A stretch of DNA of 34,787 nucleotides from Clostridiales bacterium VE202-01 (lineage in GTDB: Bacteria; Bacillota_I; Bacilli_A; Erysipelotrichales; Coprobacillaceae). Below are positions 7,139 through 19,901 of this stretch, one piece after another. The notes below the pieces were generated by a model. It did no database searches, was not told the DNA's origin, and was given only the letters and a program-made list of their open reading frames with translations. Every line of letters begins with the position of its first letter. Position 1 is the stretch's first letter. The DNA is taken from positions 1 through 34,787 of the forward strand of contig BAHP02000086.1 in NCBI GenBank assembly GCA_000508865.1, written 5' to 3'. A program made the translations under genes and the position numbers.

Positions 7139-8881
7139 ATGCTAAGTATCGATGAAAAATATTTGTCTTCTTTAGCTAAAGACTATCCAACGATTCAAGC
7201 TATTTGCAAAGAAATAATTAATCTTAAAGCAATACTGAACTTACCTAAAGGGACAGAACATTACATTTCTGATTTACATGGAGAATATAAATTATTTAAA
7301 CATTTAATGAATAACTGTTCAGGCGTAATCAAAGAAAAAGTCAACTTGCTTTTTAGTCAGGAAATAACTTCACAGCAGATCAATGAACTATGTTATCTTG
7401 TTTATTATCCTCGAAAATTATTAGCTGCTAAAAATTTTGATCAACAATGGTATAAAGAATCTATTTTACGTTTAATTAGATTAGCACGTTATATTACATC
7501 TAAGTATACACGCAGTAAAGTTCGGCATAATATTAATAACGAGTATTCAGAAATTATTGATGAATTATTACACGCACAACTCGATGAAATGGATCAGCAG
7601 TATGTTTATCATCTCCATATTATTGATTCAATCATTGAGCTTGGTGAACAAGATTATTTTATTGAAAGTCTGACTAAAATTATTAAACATTTTGCAGTTG
7701 ATCAGCTGCATATATTAGGGGATATTTTTGATCGTGGCAAAGAACCAGATAAAATTATCGATGATTTAATAAAGTATAAGCGAGTTGATATTCAATGGGG
7801 AAATCATGATATTTTGTGGATGGGGGCTTATCTAGGAAATTTAGCTTGTATTATGACGGTAGTTAAAAATTGTCTTAAATATCGAAATATTGACCTTTTA
7901 GAAAAAAGCTATGGGATTCCATTAAGAATTTTGATGATGCATGCCAGCCAGTGTTATCCAGATATTAATTATTTGGAGGCGATGGAAAAGTTAGTAATGA
8001 AAATATTAAATAAACTTGAAACTAGACTGATTAATAATTATCCCCAATGGCAAATGACTTATCGTGTTAGTCACCCAGATACTCAGCCATTAGACAAAAT
8101 GGAATTATTTATTATTGATGATTTAAAAAAGAGCTTTGCTAGTAGCAAGCGTTTAAAAAAGCACATAAAATTTATTTATGAACATGGTTCATTATATTTA
8201 AAGACTAATCATAATCTTTTGCTTCATGGATGCGTACCATTAGATGAAAAGGGCGATTTTTATATTCATGATTGTTTTGGTCAAAAATTGGCAGGACGAA
8301 AATATTTCGATGAAGTTGATCATAAAATTCATCAAGCTTTCAATGATCCCCAACCAGAAATAATTGATTATTTTTGGTATTTGTGGTGTGGAAAGAAATC
8401 GCCACTATGTGGTCGAAAGATTGTTTTAGATGATCCTCAAGAAGAAGTTAAAGATCCATATTATCATTATATCAATGATGAAAAAATTTGTTTAAAGATT
8501 CTATCTGAATTTAATTTACATGATCCTGTAAGTATGATTATTAACGGACATACACCAGTTAAGGTCAAAGATGGTGAAAACCCATTGAAAGGAAATAATC
8601 ATTGTGTAGTAATTGATGGTGGTTTTTGTTTACAGTATCAGGGAAAAACAGGTGTAGCAGGATATACTTTGATTTCTAATAGTCATGGAATGCGTTTAAA
8701 AACACATTTAATTAATCAAGAATATAGTTTTAATATCAATAATGATATGGAATATGATTCTCAAATCATCTATACACGCCAAATTCAGGAATTGATTAAA
8801 GATACTAAAAAAGGACTTGAAATAAGTGAACGGATCGAAGATTTAAATAAACTATTAAAAATTTATCGATGTAAAAATTAA
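7139..8881 (+). CDS. fbp: Fructose-1,6-bisphosphatase, class III
   Basis: 580-residue cytoplasmic phosphatase of the Firmicute-type class III family (calcineurin-like fold), which converts fructose-1,6-bisphosphate to fructose-6-phosphate in gluconeogenesis. Metal-site motifs are in order: SDLHGE (Asp45, His47), LGDIFDRG, WGNHD, a later MHASQ segment, LLHGC and INGHTPVK. Length is at the short end of the family (Bacillus forms are longer). Ribosome binding site AAAGGAG precedes the ATG. It sits directly behind the mannitol operon hairpin with no space for a promoter between them, so it is either co-transcribed by read-through or driven from inside the dehydrogenase gene. Closed by its own terminator. 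Confidence 0.93.
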   Translation: MLSIDEKYLSSLAKDYPTIQAICKEIINLKAILNLPKGTEHYISDLHGEYKLFKHLMNNCSGVIKEKVNLLFSQEITSQQINELCYLVYYPRKLLAAKNFDQQWYKESILRLIRLARYITSKYTRSKVRHNINNEYSEIIDELLHAQLDEMDQQYVYHLHIIDSIIELGEQDYFIESLTKIIKHFAVDQLHILGDIFDRGKEPDKIIDDLIKYKRVDIQWGNHDILWMGAYLGNLACIMTVVKNCLKYRNIDLLEKSYGIPLRILMMHASQCYPDINYLEAMEKLVMKILNKLETRLINNYPQWQMTYRVSHPDTQPLDKMELFIIDDLKKSFASSKRLKKHIKFIYEHGSLYLKTNHNLLLHGCVPLDEKGDFYIHDCFGQKLAGRKYFDEVDHKIHQAFNDPQPEIIDYFWYLWCGKKSPLCGRKIVLDDPQEEVKDPYYHYINDEKICLKILSEFNLHDPVSMIINGHTPVKVKDGENPLKGNNHCVVIDGGFCLQYQGKTGVAGYTLISNSHGMRLKTHLINQEYSFNINNDMEYDSQIIYTRQIQELIKDTKKGLEISERIEDLNKLLKIYRCKN

Positions 8882-8905
8882 ATGACACTTTTAGAGTGTC
8901 ATTTT
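8881..8905 (+). terminator. Intrinsic terminator after fbp
   Basis: AATGACACT / AGTGTCATT, 9-bp stem with a TTTAG loop, followed by TTTTAATT. The stem starts at the last base of the fbp stop codon. Confidence 0.8.
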
Positions 8906-8997
8906 AATTAAAAAATGATGAAATTTTGTAAAAAAAGGATTAAAATAGGTTATAAACTTTTTATAAAATGCAGTATTGAAGCAAAGAGGAGAAACAA

Positions 8998-9297
8998 ATG
9001 AATGAAGATTTGATTTATCAAGTATTAGCGATCGTATCAGAAATTCCTAAAGGAAAAGTAGCTAGCTATAAACAAATAGCAACGTTGGCTGGTCGTGAAC
9101 ATAATGCTCGGTTAGTAGGAAAGATTCTAAGTTTTTCTTCACTGTATGGCAATTACCCATGTCATCGCGTAGTAAACAGTGCAGGACGTCTGGTACCAAA
9201 CTGGCATGAGCAACGTTATTTGTTATTACAAGAAGGAGTTAAATTTAAAGCTAATGGTAATGTTGATATGAAAGAATGTCGATGGCAGGTAAAATAG
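8998..9297 (+). CDS. MGMT-family (alkyltransferase-like) DNA-binding protein
   Basis: 99-residue protein made only of the C-terminal DNA-binding domain of O6-alkylguanine-DNA alkyltransferase. The N-terminal half of Ada/Ogt proteins is absent, as in alkyltransferase-like (ATL) proteins. The signature is PCHRVV, so the alkyl-accepting cysteine is kept, whereas classic ATLs have Trp there (PWHRV). It could therefore be a minimal alkyltransferase or a damage-flagging protein. AGAGGAG lies upstream of the ATG. A promoter is plausible between the fbp terminator and the gene (TTGTAA at 8926 with TTATAA at 8950, or TATAAA at 8962), but no choice is secure. It stands as a single gene. The following tsaC has its own -10-like element. 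Confidence 0.85.
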   Translation: MNEDLIYQVLAIVSEIPKGKVASYKQIATLAGREHNARLVGKILSFSSLYGNYPCHRVVNSAGRLVPNWHEQRYLLLQEGVKFKANGNVDMKECRWQVK

Positions 9298-9359
9298 AAG
9301 TTATAATTATGATACTTAAAATATCTATAAAATAACTACAAATTTATAAATATTTATTG

Positions 9360-9365
9360 TATAAT
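9360..9365 (+). promoter_or_regulatory. Probable -10 element of the tsaC-rpiB-glyA-upp-atp unit
   Basis: Perfect TATAAT, with the predicted start near 9372 and only about 14 nt of leader containing GAGGTGA. The -35 region (TACAAA at 9337-9342) is poor, so the call rests on the -10 and its position. Confidence 0.4.
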
Positions 9366-9385
9366 GGGGCAAATGAGGTGATATC

Positions 9386-9991
9386 ATGAATACAGTTTCG
9401 GTTAAAAAAGAAGACATAGAACAAATCGCTAAGTTAATTAGCGATAATCGAGTTGTCGCTTTTCCAACTGAAACTGTTTTTGGGTTGGGAGTCAAATTTG
9501 GCTCTCATCAGGCATTAGATGCATTATATGAATTAAAGCATCGAGATAAAGGCAAGGCGATTTCAATGATGATCGCTAAGCCAGAAGATATTGAAAAATA
9601 TGCTTATGTTAATGAAGCAGCCAAAAAAATTATTGATGCTTTTATGCCAGGCATGATCACTATCATTTTAAAAAAACGCCCGTTTATTGATGATTATTTT
9701 ACAGCATTCCTTGATACGATTGGAATTAGGATTCCTGATGATCCATTTGTTTTAGCTTTATTGAATCTAACGGGACCAATGTTAGTAACGAGCGCTAATC
9801 TGTCTGGTGAAGCTAGTCTTGTTGATGATAAAGCTGTAAAAAAAGTATTTGATGGTAAGATTCCAATGATCGTTGAAGGTGAATGTATCAGTAAAAAGGC
9901 TAGTACGATTGTTGATTTAAGTAAGGGTAAAATAGAGATATTGCGAATTGGTGATATTTCTGAGGAACAAATCACGGAGGTAGTTAAATGA
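9386..9991 (+). CDS. tsaC: L-threonylcarbamoyladenylate synthase (TsaC/YrdC type)
   Basis: 201-residue YrdC-fold enzyme making threonylcarbamoyl-AMP from threonine, bicarbonate and ATP, the first step of the t6A37 tRNA modification. Diagnostic parts are the N-terminal FPTETVFGLG, the KHRDKGKAIS segment and TSANLSGE. It is the short single-domain form, lacking the C-terminal Sua5 extension of longer relatives. Its TGA overlaps the ATG of rpiB (ATGA), implying translational coupling. The neighbourhood tsaC-rpiB-glyA-upp before the atp operon is a conserved low-GC Gram-positive arrangement. Confidence 0.93.
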   Translation: MNTVSVKKEDIEQIAKLISDNRVVAFPTETVFGLGVKFGSHQALDALYELKHRDKGKAISMMIAKPEDIEKYAYVNEAAKKIIDAFMPGMITIILKKRPFIDDYFTAFLDTIGIRIPDDPFVLALLNLTGPMLVTSANLSGEASLVDDKAVKKVFDGKIPMIVEGECISKKASTIVDLSKGKIEILRIGDISEEQITEVVK

Positions 9992-10431
9992 AAATTGCGA
10001 TGGCTTGTGACCATGGTGGATTAAGATTAAAAAATGTTTTAAAAAACTATTTAGAAACTAATGGTTACACAGTAGAAGATTTCGGAACATATACCGAAGA
10101 TAGTTGTGATTATCCAGATTTTGCAGGAAAAGCAGCGAAAGCAGTAGCCAATGGCACATGCGACAGGGGGGTTGTTGTATGTGGAACAGGCATTGGGGTT
10201 AGTATCACTGCAAATAAAGTAAAGGGAATTAGATGTGCACTATGTCATGATGTATATAGCGCTAAAATGACCAGAGCTCATAACGATAGCAATATGCTTG
10301 CTATGGGACAAAGAGTTATTGGTGAGGGATTAGCTTTAGAAATTTTGATAGCCTGGCTTGAAGGCGAATATGAAGGTGGTCGTCATGATCAAAGAATTGC
10401 AAAAATGATGGCTTACGAGGGGGAAGAATAA
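9988..10431 (+). CDS. rpiB: Ribose-5-phosphate isomerase B
   Basis: 147-residue isomerase that interconverts ribose-5-phosphate and ribulose-5-phosphate in the pentose phosphate pathway. Visible family features are CDHGG at the N-terminus, catalytic Cys65 in CGTGIG, RAHND and the NMLAMGQR segment; length is typical. The related LacA/LacB galactose-6-phosphate isomerase subunits are the main alternative, but the context (tsaC, glyA, upp) is that of rpiB. Translationally coupled to tsaC; the next gene starts one base after its stop. Confidence 0.92.
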   Translation: MKIAMACDHGGLRLKNVLKNYLETNGYTVEDFGTYTEDSCDYPDFAGKAAKAVANGTCDRGVVVCGTGIGVSITANKVKGIRCALCHDVYSAKMTRAHNDSNMLAMGQRVIGEGLALEILIAWLEGEYEGGRHDQRIAKMMAYEGEE

Positions 10432-10432
10432 A

Positions 10433-11671
10433 ATGAAAGATATTGCTGTATTTGAAAGCGTTGAAAGAGAATTAAATCGTCAAAGAAACAACATTGAGTT
10501 GATTGCATCTGAAAATTTTGTTTCACCACAAATTTTAGAATTAGCGGGAAGTGTACTTACCAATAAGTATGCTGAAGGATATCCTGGAAAAAGATATTAT
10601 GGTGGATGTAAATTTGTTGATGAAGTGGAAACACTAGCTAGAGAAAGACTTTGTAAAATATATGGTGCTGAGTATGCCAATGTTCAGCCACATAGTGGAG
10701 CTCAGGCCAATACGGCTGTTTACATGGCTTTATTAAATCATGGTGATAAAGTTTTAGGAATGTCTTTAGCTGATGGTGGTCATTTGACTCATGGACATCC
10801 TTTGAATTATTCAGGAATAAATTATGAGTTTCATAGTTATGGTGTAACTAGGGAAACTGAAACTATTGATTATGAGGATTTTAGAGAAAAATGTCAAGAA
10901 ATCAAACCAAAATTAGTTGTGGCTGGAGCAAGTGCTTATTCAAGAATTATTGACTTTGAATACATGGCTAAATGTGCTCATGAAGTTGGAGCTTTATTTA
11001 TGGTGGATATGGCGCATATTGCAGGTTTGGTAGCTGCTGGATTACATCCTTCACCATTTCCACATGCTGACATCGTAACAACAACTACACATAAAACATT
11101 GCGAGGACCTCGTGGAGGGGCAATTATGTGCAAAGCAGAATTAGCTGCTGCTATTGATCGAGCAGTTTTCCCAGGTATGCAGGGTGGTCCATTAATGCAT
11201 ATTATTGCAGCTAAAGCAGCTTGTTTTTATGAAGCAATGCAGCCAGAATTTAAAGAATATGCCACTCAGGTAATTAAAAATGCTAAAGCTTTAGAAACAT
11301 CATTAAAGGAAGAAGGATTTAGATTAGTTGCTAATGGAACTGATAATCATTTGATTTTAATCGATGTAAAAGCAAGCTGTGGAATCTCAGGTAAAAAGGC
11401 AGAACGTTTATTAGACGAAATTAATATTACAGCTAATAAAAACGCAATTCCATACGATACTGAAAAACCATTTAAAGCCAGTGGTATTCGTGTTGGTACG
11501 CCAGCGATGACAACAAAAGGTTTTAAAGAAGAAGATTTTAAAGAAGTTGGTAAGATTATTGCTTATCGTTTAAAAAATGAAGAAACAGATGAAGTTAAAG
11601 AAGAATGCTTAAAACGAGTGAAAGCTTTAACTGATAAAGTGACAATGTATAAAGATATAAAGTATATTTAG
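10433..11671 (+). CDS. glyA: Serine hydroxymethyltransferase
   Basis: 412-residue PLP enzyme converting serine and tetrahydrofolate to glycine and methylene-tetrahydrofolate, the main one-carbon source. The PLP-binding Lys221 lies in [14 protein letters not shown]. Other landmarks are ASENFVS, the [10 protein letters not shown] segment and a C-terminal [13 protein letters not shown]. Full family length. One nucleotide separates it from rpiB and the ribosome binding site lies in the end of rpiB. Confidence 0.96.
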   Translation: MKDIAVFESVERELNRQRNNIELIASENFVSPQILELAGSVLTNKYAEGYPGKRYYGGCKFVDEVETLARERLCKIYGAEYANVQPHSGAQANTAVYMALLNHGDKVLGMSLADGGHLTHGHPLNYSGINYEFHSYGVTRETETIDYEDFREKCQEIKPKLVVAGASAYSRIIDFEYMAKCAHEVGALFMVDMAHIAGLVAAGLHPSPFPHADIVTTTTHKTLRGPRGGAIMCKAELAAAIDRAVFPGMQGGPLMHIIAAKAACFYEAMQPEFKEYATQVIKNAKALETSLKEEGFRLVANGTDNHLILIDVKASCGISGKKAERLLDEINITANKNAIPYDTEKPFKASGIRVGTPAMTTKGFKEEDFKEVGKIIAYRLKNEETDEVKEECLKRVKALTDKVTMYKDIKYI

Positions 11672-11682
11672 GAGGATAATAG

Positions 11683-12306
11683 ATGGCAACAACAGTATTA
11701 GATCATGCATTAATTAAGCATAAACTCACGATTATGCGTGATAAAAACACATCAACATACATATTTAAACAAAATTTAGATGAAATTGCTAAATTAATGG
11801 CTTATGAAGTAACAAGAAATGTACCAATTAGAGATAAAGTAATTGAAACACCTGTTTGTCAAATGGTAGGAAAAGAAATAGATCAGCAAATTGTTTTAGT
11901 TCCTATATTACGTGCTGGAATTGGGTTGGTTGATGGTTTTAGAGATATTATTCCAACTGCAAAGATTGGGCATATTGGAATGTATCGTGATGAAGAAACA
12001 CTTATTCCCCATGAATATTATGCGCGTTTTCCTAGTGGTTTAGAAAATTCATTGGTCATTGTTGTTGATCCAATGTTAGCTACAGGGGGCAGTGCTTCAA
12101 TGGCAATTCAAAATATTAAAGAACGTGGTGCAAAAAATATTTTATTAGTTTGTCTGGTTGGAGCTCCTGAAGGTGTAGCTTTAATTGAAAAAGAGCATCC
12201 TGATGTTAATATTACTCTTGCAGCATTAGATGAAAAGTTAAACGAGCATGGTTATATCGTTCCTGGTTTAGGGGATGCTGGTGATCGTTTATTTGGAACT
12301 GATTAA
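11683..12306 (+). CDS. upp: Uracil phosphoribosyltransferase
   Basis: 207-residue cytoplasmic salvage enzyme making UMP from uracil and PRPP. The PRPP-binding loop is [11 protein letters not shown], preceded by the PILRAGIG segment, with the uracil-contacting GDAGDR near the C-terminus. AGGAGG precedes the ATG. It lies directly upstream of atpZ (39-nt gap), with no terminator seen between, so it is likely co-transcribed with the ATP synthase genes at least in part. Confidence 0.95.
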   Translation: MATTVLDHALIKHKLTIMRDKNTSTYIFKQNLDEIAKLMAYEVTRNVPIRDKVIETPVCQMVGKEIDQQIVLVPILRAGIGLVDGFRDIIPTAKIGHIGMYRDEETLIPHEYYARFPSGLENSLVIVVDPMLATGGSASMAIQNIKERGAKNILLVCLVGAPEGVALIEKEHPDVNITLAALDEKLNEHGYIVPGLGDAGDRLFGTD

Positions 12307-12345
12307 TAATTGAATATTATTTTATCGAAGTTACATAATTAGCAT

Positions 12346-12552
12346 ATGAATCAAGAAAAGAAAAAATTATTAAAGGATCTATTCTTTTGTTTACAGTTGG
12401 GTTTGCAAATAATTGGAATTTTTCTGTTGGCTGTAGTTATAGGAATGCAATTAGATAAATATTTTAAAACGCGACCAACTATCTTACTAATACTGCTATT
12501 TGTAGCTTTTGGTTATGTCATAAAGATACTTTTAGGAGCTGGAAAACGATGA
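12346..12552 (+). CDS. atpZ: AtpZ-like small membrane protein of the ATP synthase operon
   Basis: 68-residue protein with a charged N-terminus and two membrane segments (about 13-35 and 45-63), typical of AtpZ/ATPase_gene1 proteins that precede atpI. In other bacteria AtpZ and AtpI act in ion supply or assembly of the rotor. No convincing Shine-Dalgarno sequence precedes the ATG, and an in-frame TAG two codons upstream excludes an earlier start, so translation may be weak. Its TGA overlaps the atpI ATG. Confidence 0.78.
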   Translation: MNQEKKKLLKDLFFCLQLGLQIIGIFLLAVVIGMQLDKYFKTRPTILLILLFVAFGYVIKILLGAGKR

Positions 12553-12905
12553 ATGAAAGAGATGTTTTAAAACAATCTGTAAAAGTATTTATAGGTGGAT
12601 TATTAATCTTTATTATCATAGGAATGATCTTAAAACAAATTAGTTTTCCTTTGGGGTTTATCCTAGGATATATTGTTAGTGTTTTGTCTTTTTATATTAT
12701 TATTTTAATGTCCGATTTTATTTTAAAGATGGGACAGACAATTAAATATGTAGTAATGATGTTCATTTTAAAAATGTTGTTGTATGCCGGAGGATTTATC
12801 CTGGCGATTAAATTAGATAACATATTTAACTTGATAAGTGTATTTTTTGGTTATTTTGTAATTAGAATGACGATTGGAATTTTAGGCTTTTTAAATCGCC
12901 AATAA
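12549..12905 (+). CDS. atpI: ATP synthase protein I
   Basis: 118-residue hydrophobic protein with four predicted membrane helices, matching the poorly conserved AtpI family that assists assembly of the c-ring. Coupled to atpZ by an ATGA overlap and followed after 13 nt by atpB. Sequence alone would be weak; position and topology carry the call. Confidence 0.8.
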   Translation: MNERDVLKQSVKVFIGGLLIFIIIGMILKQISFPLGFILGYIVSVLSFYIIILMSDFILKMGQTIKYVVMMFILKMLLYAGGFILAIKLDNIFNLISVFFGYFVIRMTIGILGFLNRQ

Positions 12906-12918
12906 GGAGGTGAGGTAA

Positions 12919-13581
12919 GTGGTTATCCAGGCAGAATTAATATATTCATTAGTTATCATGATAGCTTTAGGTATTTTCTTTGTTTATGCTGGAAAAAAGG
13001 TAGCTATGGCCGATCCTACTGCTAAACCTAAGGGAATAGTTCTAGTTGTAGAAACAGGTGTAAAGATATTTGATGATTATATGAAGACAATTATGCCCAA
13101 GAAGTTCGCAAAGAATTATTATCCATATTTTGCAATGGTATTTTGTTATATATTAGTTAGTAACTTAAGTAGTTTGATTGGGTTTGAAGCGCCAACTTCA
13201 AATTTCTCAATAACTTTGACAATGACATTTATTACTTTTGTACTAATTCAATATAATGCTTTAAAGAAAAAAGGTTTCTTTAAATATATATGGGATGTTG
13301 TTTGGCCACCAACTAATATTTTAAGTACGATATCACCATTGATTTCTATTTCAATGCGTTTATTTGGAAATATTTTAAGTGGTTCGATTTTAATGGCCTT
13401 AGTATATCAGTTTACAGCATGGATATCATATCATGTTATAAACTTTAACTTTTTAGGTCCTATCATTGCTCCTGCATTACACTGTTATTTTGATATTTTT
13501 GCAGGATGTATACAAACTCTAGTTTTCGTTACATTATCATCAATTTTGATTATGATGGAAAATAGTGACGACGATGAATAA
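12919..13581 (+). CDS. atpB: F0F1 ATP synthase subunit a
   Basis: 220-residue membrane stator subunit forming the ion half-channels. The essential arginine is Arg147 in SMRLFGN, and a C-terminal helix contains HCYFDIFAGCIQT. GTG start with an excellent AAGGAGG eight nucleotides upstream. Several hydrophobic helices run through the chain. A hairpin and AT-rich spacer of about 60 nt separate it from atpE, unlike the tight spacing elsewhere in the operon. Confidence 0.93.
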   Translation: MVIQAELIYSLVIMIALGIFFVYAGKKVAMADPTAKPKGIVLVVETGVKIFDDYMKTIMPKKFAKNYYPYFAMVFCYILVSNLSSLIGFEAPTSNFSITLTMTFITFVLIQYNALKKKGFFKYIWDVVWPPTNILSTISPLISISMRLFGNILSGSILMALVYQFTAWISYHVINFNFLGPIIAPALHCYFDIFAGCIQTLVFVTLSSILIMMENSDDDE

Positions 13582-13583
13582 GC

Positions 13584-13871
<288 letters not shown>

Positions 13872-13888
13872 TTTGAGGAGGAATATCT

Positions 13889-14389
13889 ATGCCTGATATT
13901 CAAATAAAATTATTTCCTAATGTAACAACAATTATTGTTCAGTTACTATCAACAGGTGTTTTATTCTTCGTTTTTAAAAAATATCTATGGGTTCCAGTGC
14001 AAAATTATTTTGCTAAAAGAGCTGATTATATCGAAGGAACTGTTAATGAAGCTAAAGAAATGAATGCTAAAGCTAAAGCTTTGATGGAAGAAAGTGATAA
14101 ACAGGCACGTCAAGCCGCTATGGAATATCGTGATATTGTAGCTCAGGCTAAAGAGGATGCTATAAAGATGAAAACTGCTATCCAGGAAGATGCGAATAAA
14201 GAATATAAGGCTAAAATGGATCAAGCGCGTCGCGAAATTGAAGCGGAAAAAGCCCAGGCTAAAGCAGAAATGAAGCAAGAAATCGTTGAAATTGCAATTG
14301 ATGTAGCTACTAAGGTAATGAACAAGGATATGGATACAAAAACAAACAAGGCTTTAGTTGAAGACTTTGTTGAAGAAGTGGTTAACTAG
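13889..14389 (+). CDS. atpF: F0F1 ATP synthase subunit b
   Basis: 166-residue peripheral-stalk subunit. One N-terminal membrane helix (about 11-32) is followed by a long charged alpha-helical coiled-coil rich in Ala, Lys, Glu and Met that dimerises and holds F1. GAGGAGG precedes the ATG. Its TAG shares a base with the GTG of atpH, so the two are translationally coupled. Confidence 0.93.
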   Translation: MPDIQIKLFPNVTTIIVQLLSTGVLFFVFKKYLWVPVQNYFAKRADYIEGTVNEAKEMNAKAKALMEESDKQARQAAMEYRDIVAQAKEDAIKMKTAIQEDANKEYKAKMDQARREIEAEKAQAKAEMKQEIVEIAIDVATKVMNKDMDTKTNKALVEDFVEEVVN

Positions 14390-14922
14390 TGGAAGCTGTA
14401 GCACTTAGATATGCGGAATCGTTGTTTGATTTAGCTGTAGAGGTGAATCAAATTGAAGCATATGTTAAAGATATTGATTTAATTAGAGAAGTTTTTGAAA
14501 GTGATCCAAATTTTGTTCCATTCTTTAGTCATGTTTTAATTGACGATGAGACTAAATGTGCTTTATTAGATAAAAGTTTTAAAGGTCAGGTTAATGATTA
14601 TGTTGTTAATTTTTTAAAACTTTTAGTAAAAAAGAGAAGAATGCGTTATGTTATGGAAATAATTAAAGCGTTCAAATCTTTAACTAATGAATATTTTGGA
14701 ATTCAAGAAGGTGTTTTATATGCCAGTTATGATATTAGTGAAGCAGAGGTTAAAGAAGTTGAAACAGCTTTAAGTAAAAAAGAAAATAAAACAATTCATT
14801 TAAGAGTTGTTAAAGATCCATCATTGATTGGTGGAATTAAAGTAGAAATAAATAATCGAGTTTTTGATGGCTCTATTAAAAACAAAGTTTCATTATTGAA
14901 AAAAGAACTATTAAGAAAGTAG
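14389..14922 (+). CDS. atpH: F0F1 ATP synthase subunit delta
   Basis: 177-residue OSCP/delta subunit linking the b stalk to the top of F1. The N-terminus VALRYAESLFDLA and the C-terminal DPSLIGGIKVEINNRVFDGS are typical. GTG start overlapping the atpF stop by one base (TAGTG), with no strong Shine-Dalgarno, so it probably relies on reinitiation by ribosomes finishing atpF. Confidence 0.93.
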   Translation: MEAVALRYAESLFDLAVEVNQIEAYVKDIDLIREVFESDPNFVPFFSHVLIDDETKCALLDKSFKGQVNDYVVNFLKLLVKKRRMRYVMEIIKAFKSLTNEYFGIQEGVLYASYDISEAEVKEVETALSKKENKTIHLRVVKDPSLIGGIKVEINNRVFDGSIKNKVSLLKKELLRK

Positions 14923-14931
14923 GTGAAAATA

Positions 14932-16455
14932 GTGGGGCTTAGACCAGATGAAATTAGTGCTTTAATTAAAGAACAAATTAAGCATTTTGATGATGTAATC
15001 GAACTTAAAGATGTAGGTACGGTTATGACAGTTGGAGATGGTGTTAGTTTAATTCATGGATTAGATAATGCCATGTTAGGTGAATTACTAGCTTTTCCTA
15101 ATGATGTATATGGGATGGTTATGAATTTAGATGAAGATAGTGTTGGAGCCGTACTACTTGGATCTGAAAGTACGATCAAAGAAGGCGATGAAGTAAAACG
15201 TACTGGAAAGATCATGGAAATACCAGTTGGAGATGAAATGTTAGGAAGGGTTGTTAATCCTTTAGGACAAGCGATTGATGGTAATGGAGAAATCGTTACA
15301 GCTCATTCTCGTCCAATTGAAAGAGTTGCTAGTGGGGTTATGACTAGAAAATCAGTTGATCAGCCGCTACAAACAGGAATTACATCAATTGATGCAATTA
15401 TTCCTATTGGGCGTGGACAACGTGAGTTAATTATCGGTGACCGTCAAACAGGTAAAACAGCAATCGCTATTGATACGATTTTAAATCAAAAAGGTCAAAA
15501 TATTTATTGTGTATATGTAGCTATTGGGCAAAAAAATTCAACAGTTGCTCAAATTGTTGAAAAATTACGTAAAGGTGGCGCAATGGAATATACAACTGTT
15601 GTTTCCGCTTCTGCCAGTGAATTAGCTCCTGTTCAATACATTGCACCATATGCAGGTTGTGCTATCGCTGAAGAATGGCTTGATCAAGGTAAGGATGTTC
15701 TAATTGTTTATGATGACTTATCAAAACATGCAGTAGCTTATCGTACCGTATCATTATTATTAAAACGACCACCAGGACGTGAAGCTTATCCTGGAGATGT
15801 CTTCTATTTACATTCTAGATTATTAGAAAGAGCTTGCCGTTTAAATGAAGAAAATGGTGGCGGATCAATTACGGCTTTACCAATTATTGAAACACAAGCC
15901 GGAGATATCTCAGCATATATTCCAACTAATGTAATTTCAATTACAGATGGACAAATTTTCTTACAACAAGAATTATTTAATGCTGGATTTAGACCAGCAA
16001 TCGATACTGGACTTTCTGTAAGCCGTGTTGGTTCAGCAGCGCAAATCAAAGCAATGAAACAAGTATCTGGTTCATTAAAACTAGAATTAGCGCAATATGC
16101 TGAAATGCAGGCATTTGCTCAATTCGGTTCAGATTTAGATGCAGCGACTAAAGCAACATTAGATCATGGTGCTAAAGTGCGTGAGGTATTGAAACAAGCA
16201 CAATATTCACCACGCAGTGTTGCTACCCAGGTAATTACATTATTTGCATTAAAATACGGATTTACTAAAACAATTGAAGTAGAACAAGTATCAATTTTTA
16301 TGGATCAATTAGTTGAACATATTACTATGACCCAAAGAGATATTATTGATGAAATTAATGAACAAAAAGCAATTTCTAGTGATTTGGAAAAACGGATGAA
16401 AGATGTCATGAGTGCTTTTGTATCAAAATTTGAAAAAACTCAAACAAAGGGGTAG
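14932..16455 (+). CDS. atpA: F0F1 ATP synthase subunit alpha
   Basis: 507-residue non-catalytic nucleotide-binding subunit of F1. Walker A is GDRQTGKT at 169-176; other landmarks are [17 protein letters not shown] and [20 protein letters not shown]. An in-frame GTG at 14923 exists, but AGGTG at 14921-14925 is well placed for the GTG at 14932, and the resulting N-terminus (MGLRPDEIS) aligns with other AtpA starts. It follows the atpH stop directly. Confidence 0.95.
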
Positions 16456-19121
<2,666 letters not shown>

Positions 19122-19128
<7 letters not shown>

Positions 19129-19154
19129 TTCATTTTTAATGAACTAGATTTTTT
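19122..19154 (+). terminator. Intrinsic terminator of the atp operon
   Basis: Perfect 13-bp stem AATCTAGTTCATT / AATGAACTAGATT, loop TTT, then TTTT. The 5' arm includes the atpC stop codon. Confidence 0.9.
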
Positions 19155-19249
19155 GAATTAAAAAAGGAAAATAAAAAGCTAATTATTATAAATACTAAAT
19201 AAATTATAGAGTACATAATAATGTTGTGAGAAAAGATTCTATTTTTAAA

Positions 19250-19263
19250 TGTAACCGCTAACA
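19250..19263 (+). promoter_or_regulatory. cre box (perfect consensus)
   Basis: TGTAACCGCTAACA fits TGWNANCGNTNWCA at every position. The nearest downstream gene starts 935 nt away at 20198. A ribosome-binding-like purine run follows immediately, suggesting a promoter-proximal site for a gene that is now missing or for a very long leader. Confidence 0.55.
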
Positions 19264-19778
19264 AAGAAAGGGGAAATAAATCAAAATAGAAAATTAATAA
19301 TATCAAAAAATACGGGAAGACAATGATATATCATAAAAAAAGGCGCTAAAATAAGGGGAATTTAATAATTTTTAAATAATAATAAAGTTTTATTTTGTTT
19401 TCATTAATGTTTTTGCAAAAATTGTAGCAGTTATTATAATTGATTTTATTAAATATTTATTTCTATAACTATAGGAAATTTAAAATTGTTTCATTGGTAA
19501 TCAAATTAGATATAGATTTGCAAAATTCATTATATGAACATTAATTTATTCTATCAAGCAAACGGGAAACGATATTCATAATGATATTTTTGGACAATAA
19601 ATCATGTTTAGTTCTTTTTTATATCTAAATACGTTATTAACATATGATCTTTTCATAAATAATTAGTAAATATTCTTTTATTGATGTTGATCAGCGTAAT
19701 TACAAAAAAAGAAATATAACAAATAATATCAATTGAACTATTTAGTTTAATGAAACAGCAAAAGAGGCTATAGTAGTA

Positions 19779-19901
19779 ATGAAAGATATTAAAAGTTTTC
19801 TAGACTTAGGAATAATACTAAGCTTTTTTATTATACTAGAAATATTATATTTAAGTAGTCAAAATAGAATTTTTTCTTATTACTGTTACGACCAATATTG
19901 A
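19779..19901 (+). CDS. Possible small membrane peptide (40 residues)
   Basis: ATG with AAGAGG 11 nt upstream, then 40 codons to TGA. The product has a charged N-terminus (MKDIKSFLD), one hydrophobic segment (about residues 10-25) and a tyrosine-rich tail. No family recognised, and an ORF this short can arise by chance in AT-rich DNA. It could also be a decayed fragment. Confidence 0.25.
   Translation: MKDIKSFLDLGIILSFFIILEILYLSSQNRIFSYYCYDQY

Noticed and set aside
19807-19832. CTTAG/CTAAG hairpin with a T-run as a terminator
   Set aside because: Only 5 bp with an 8-nt loop and no gene before it to terminate.
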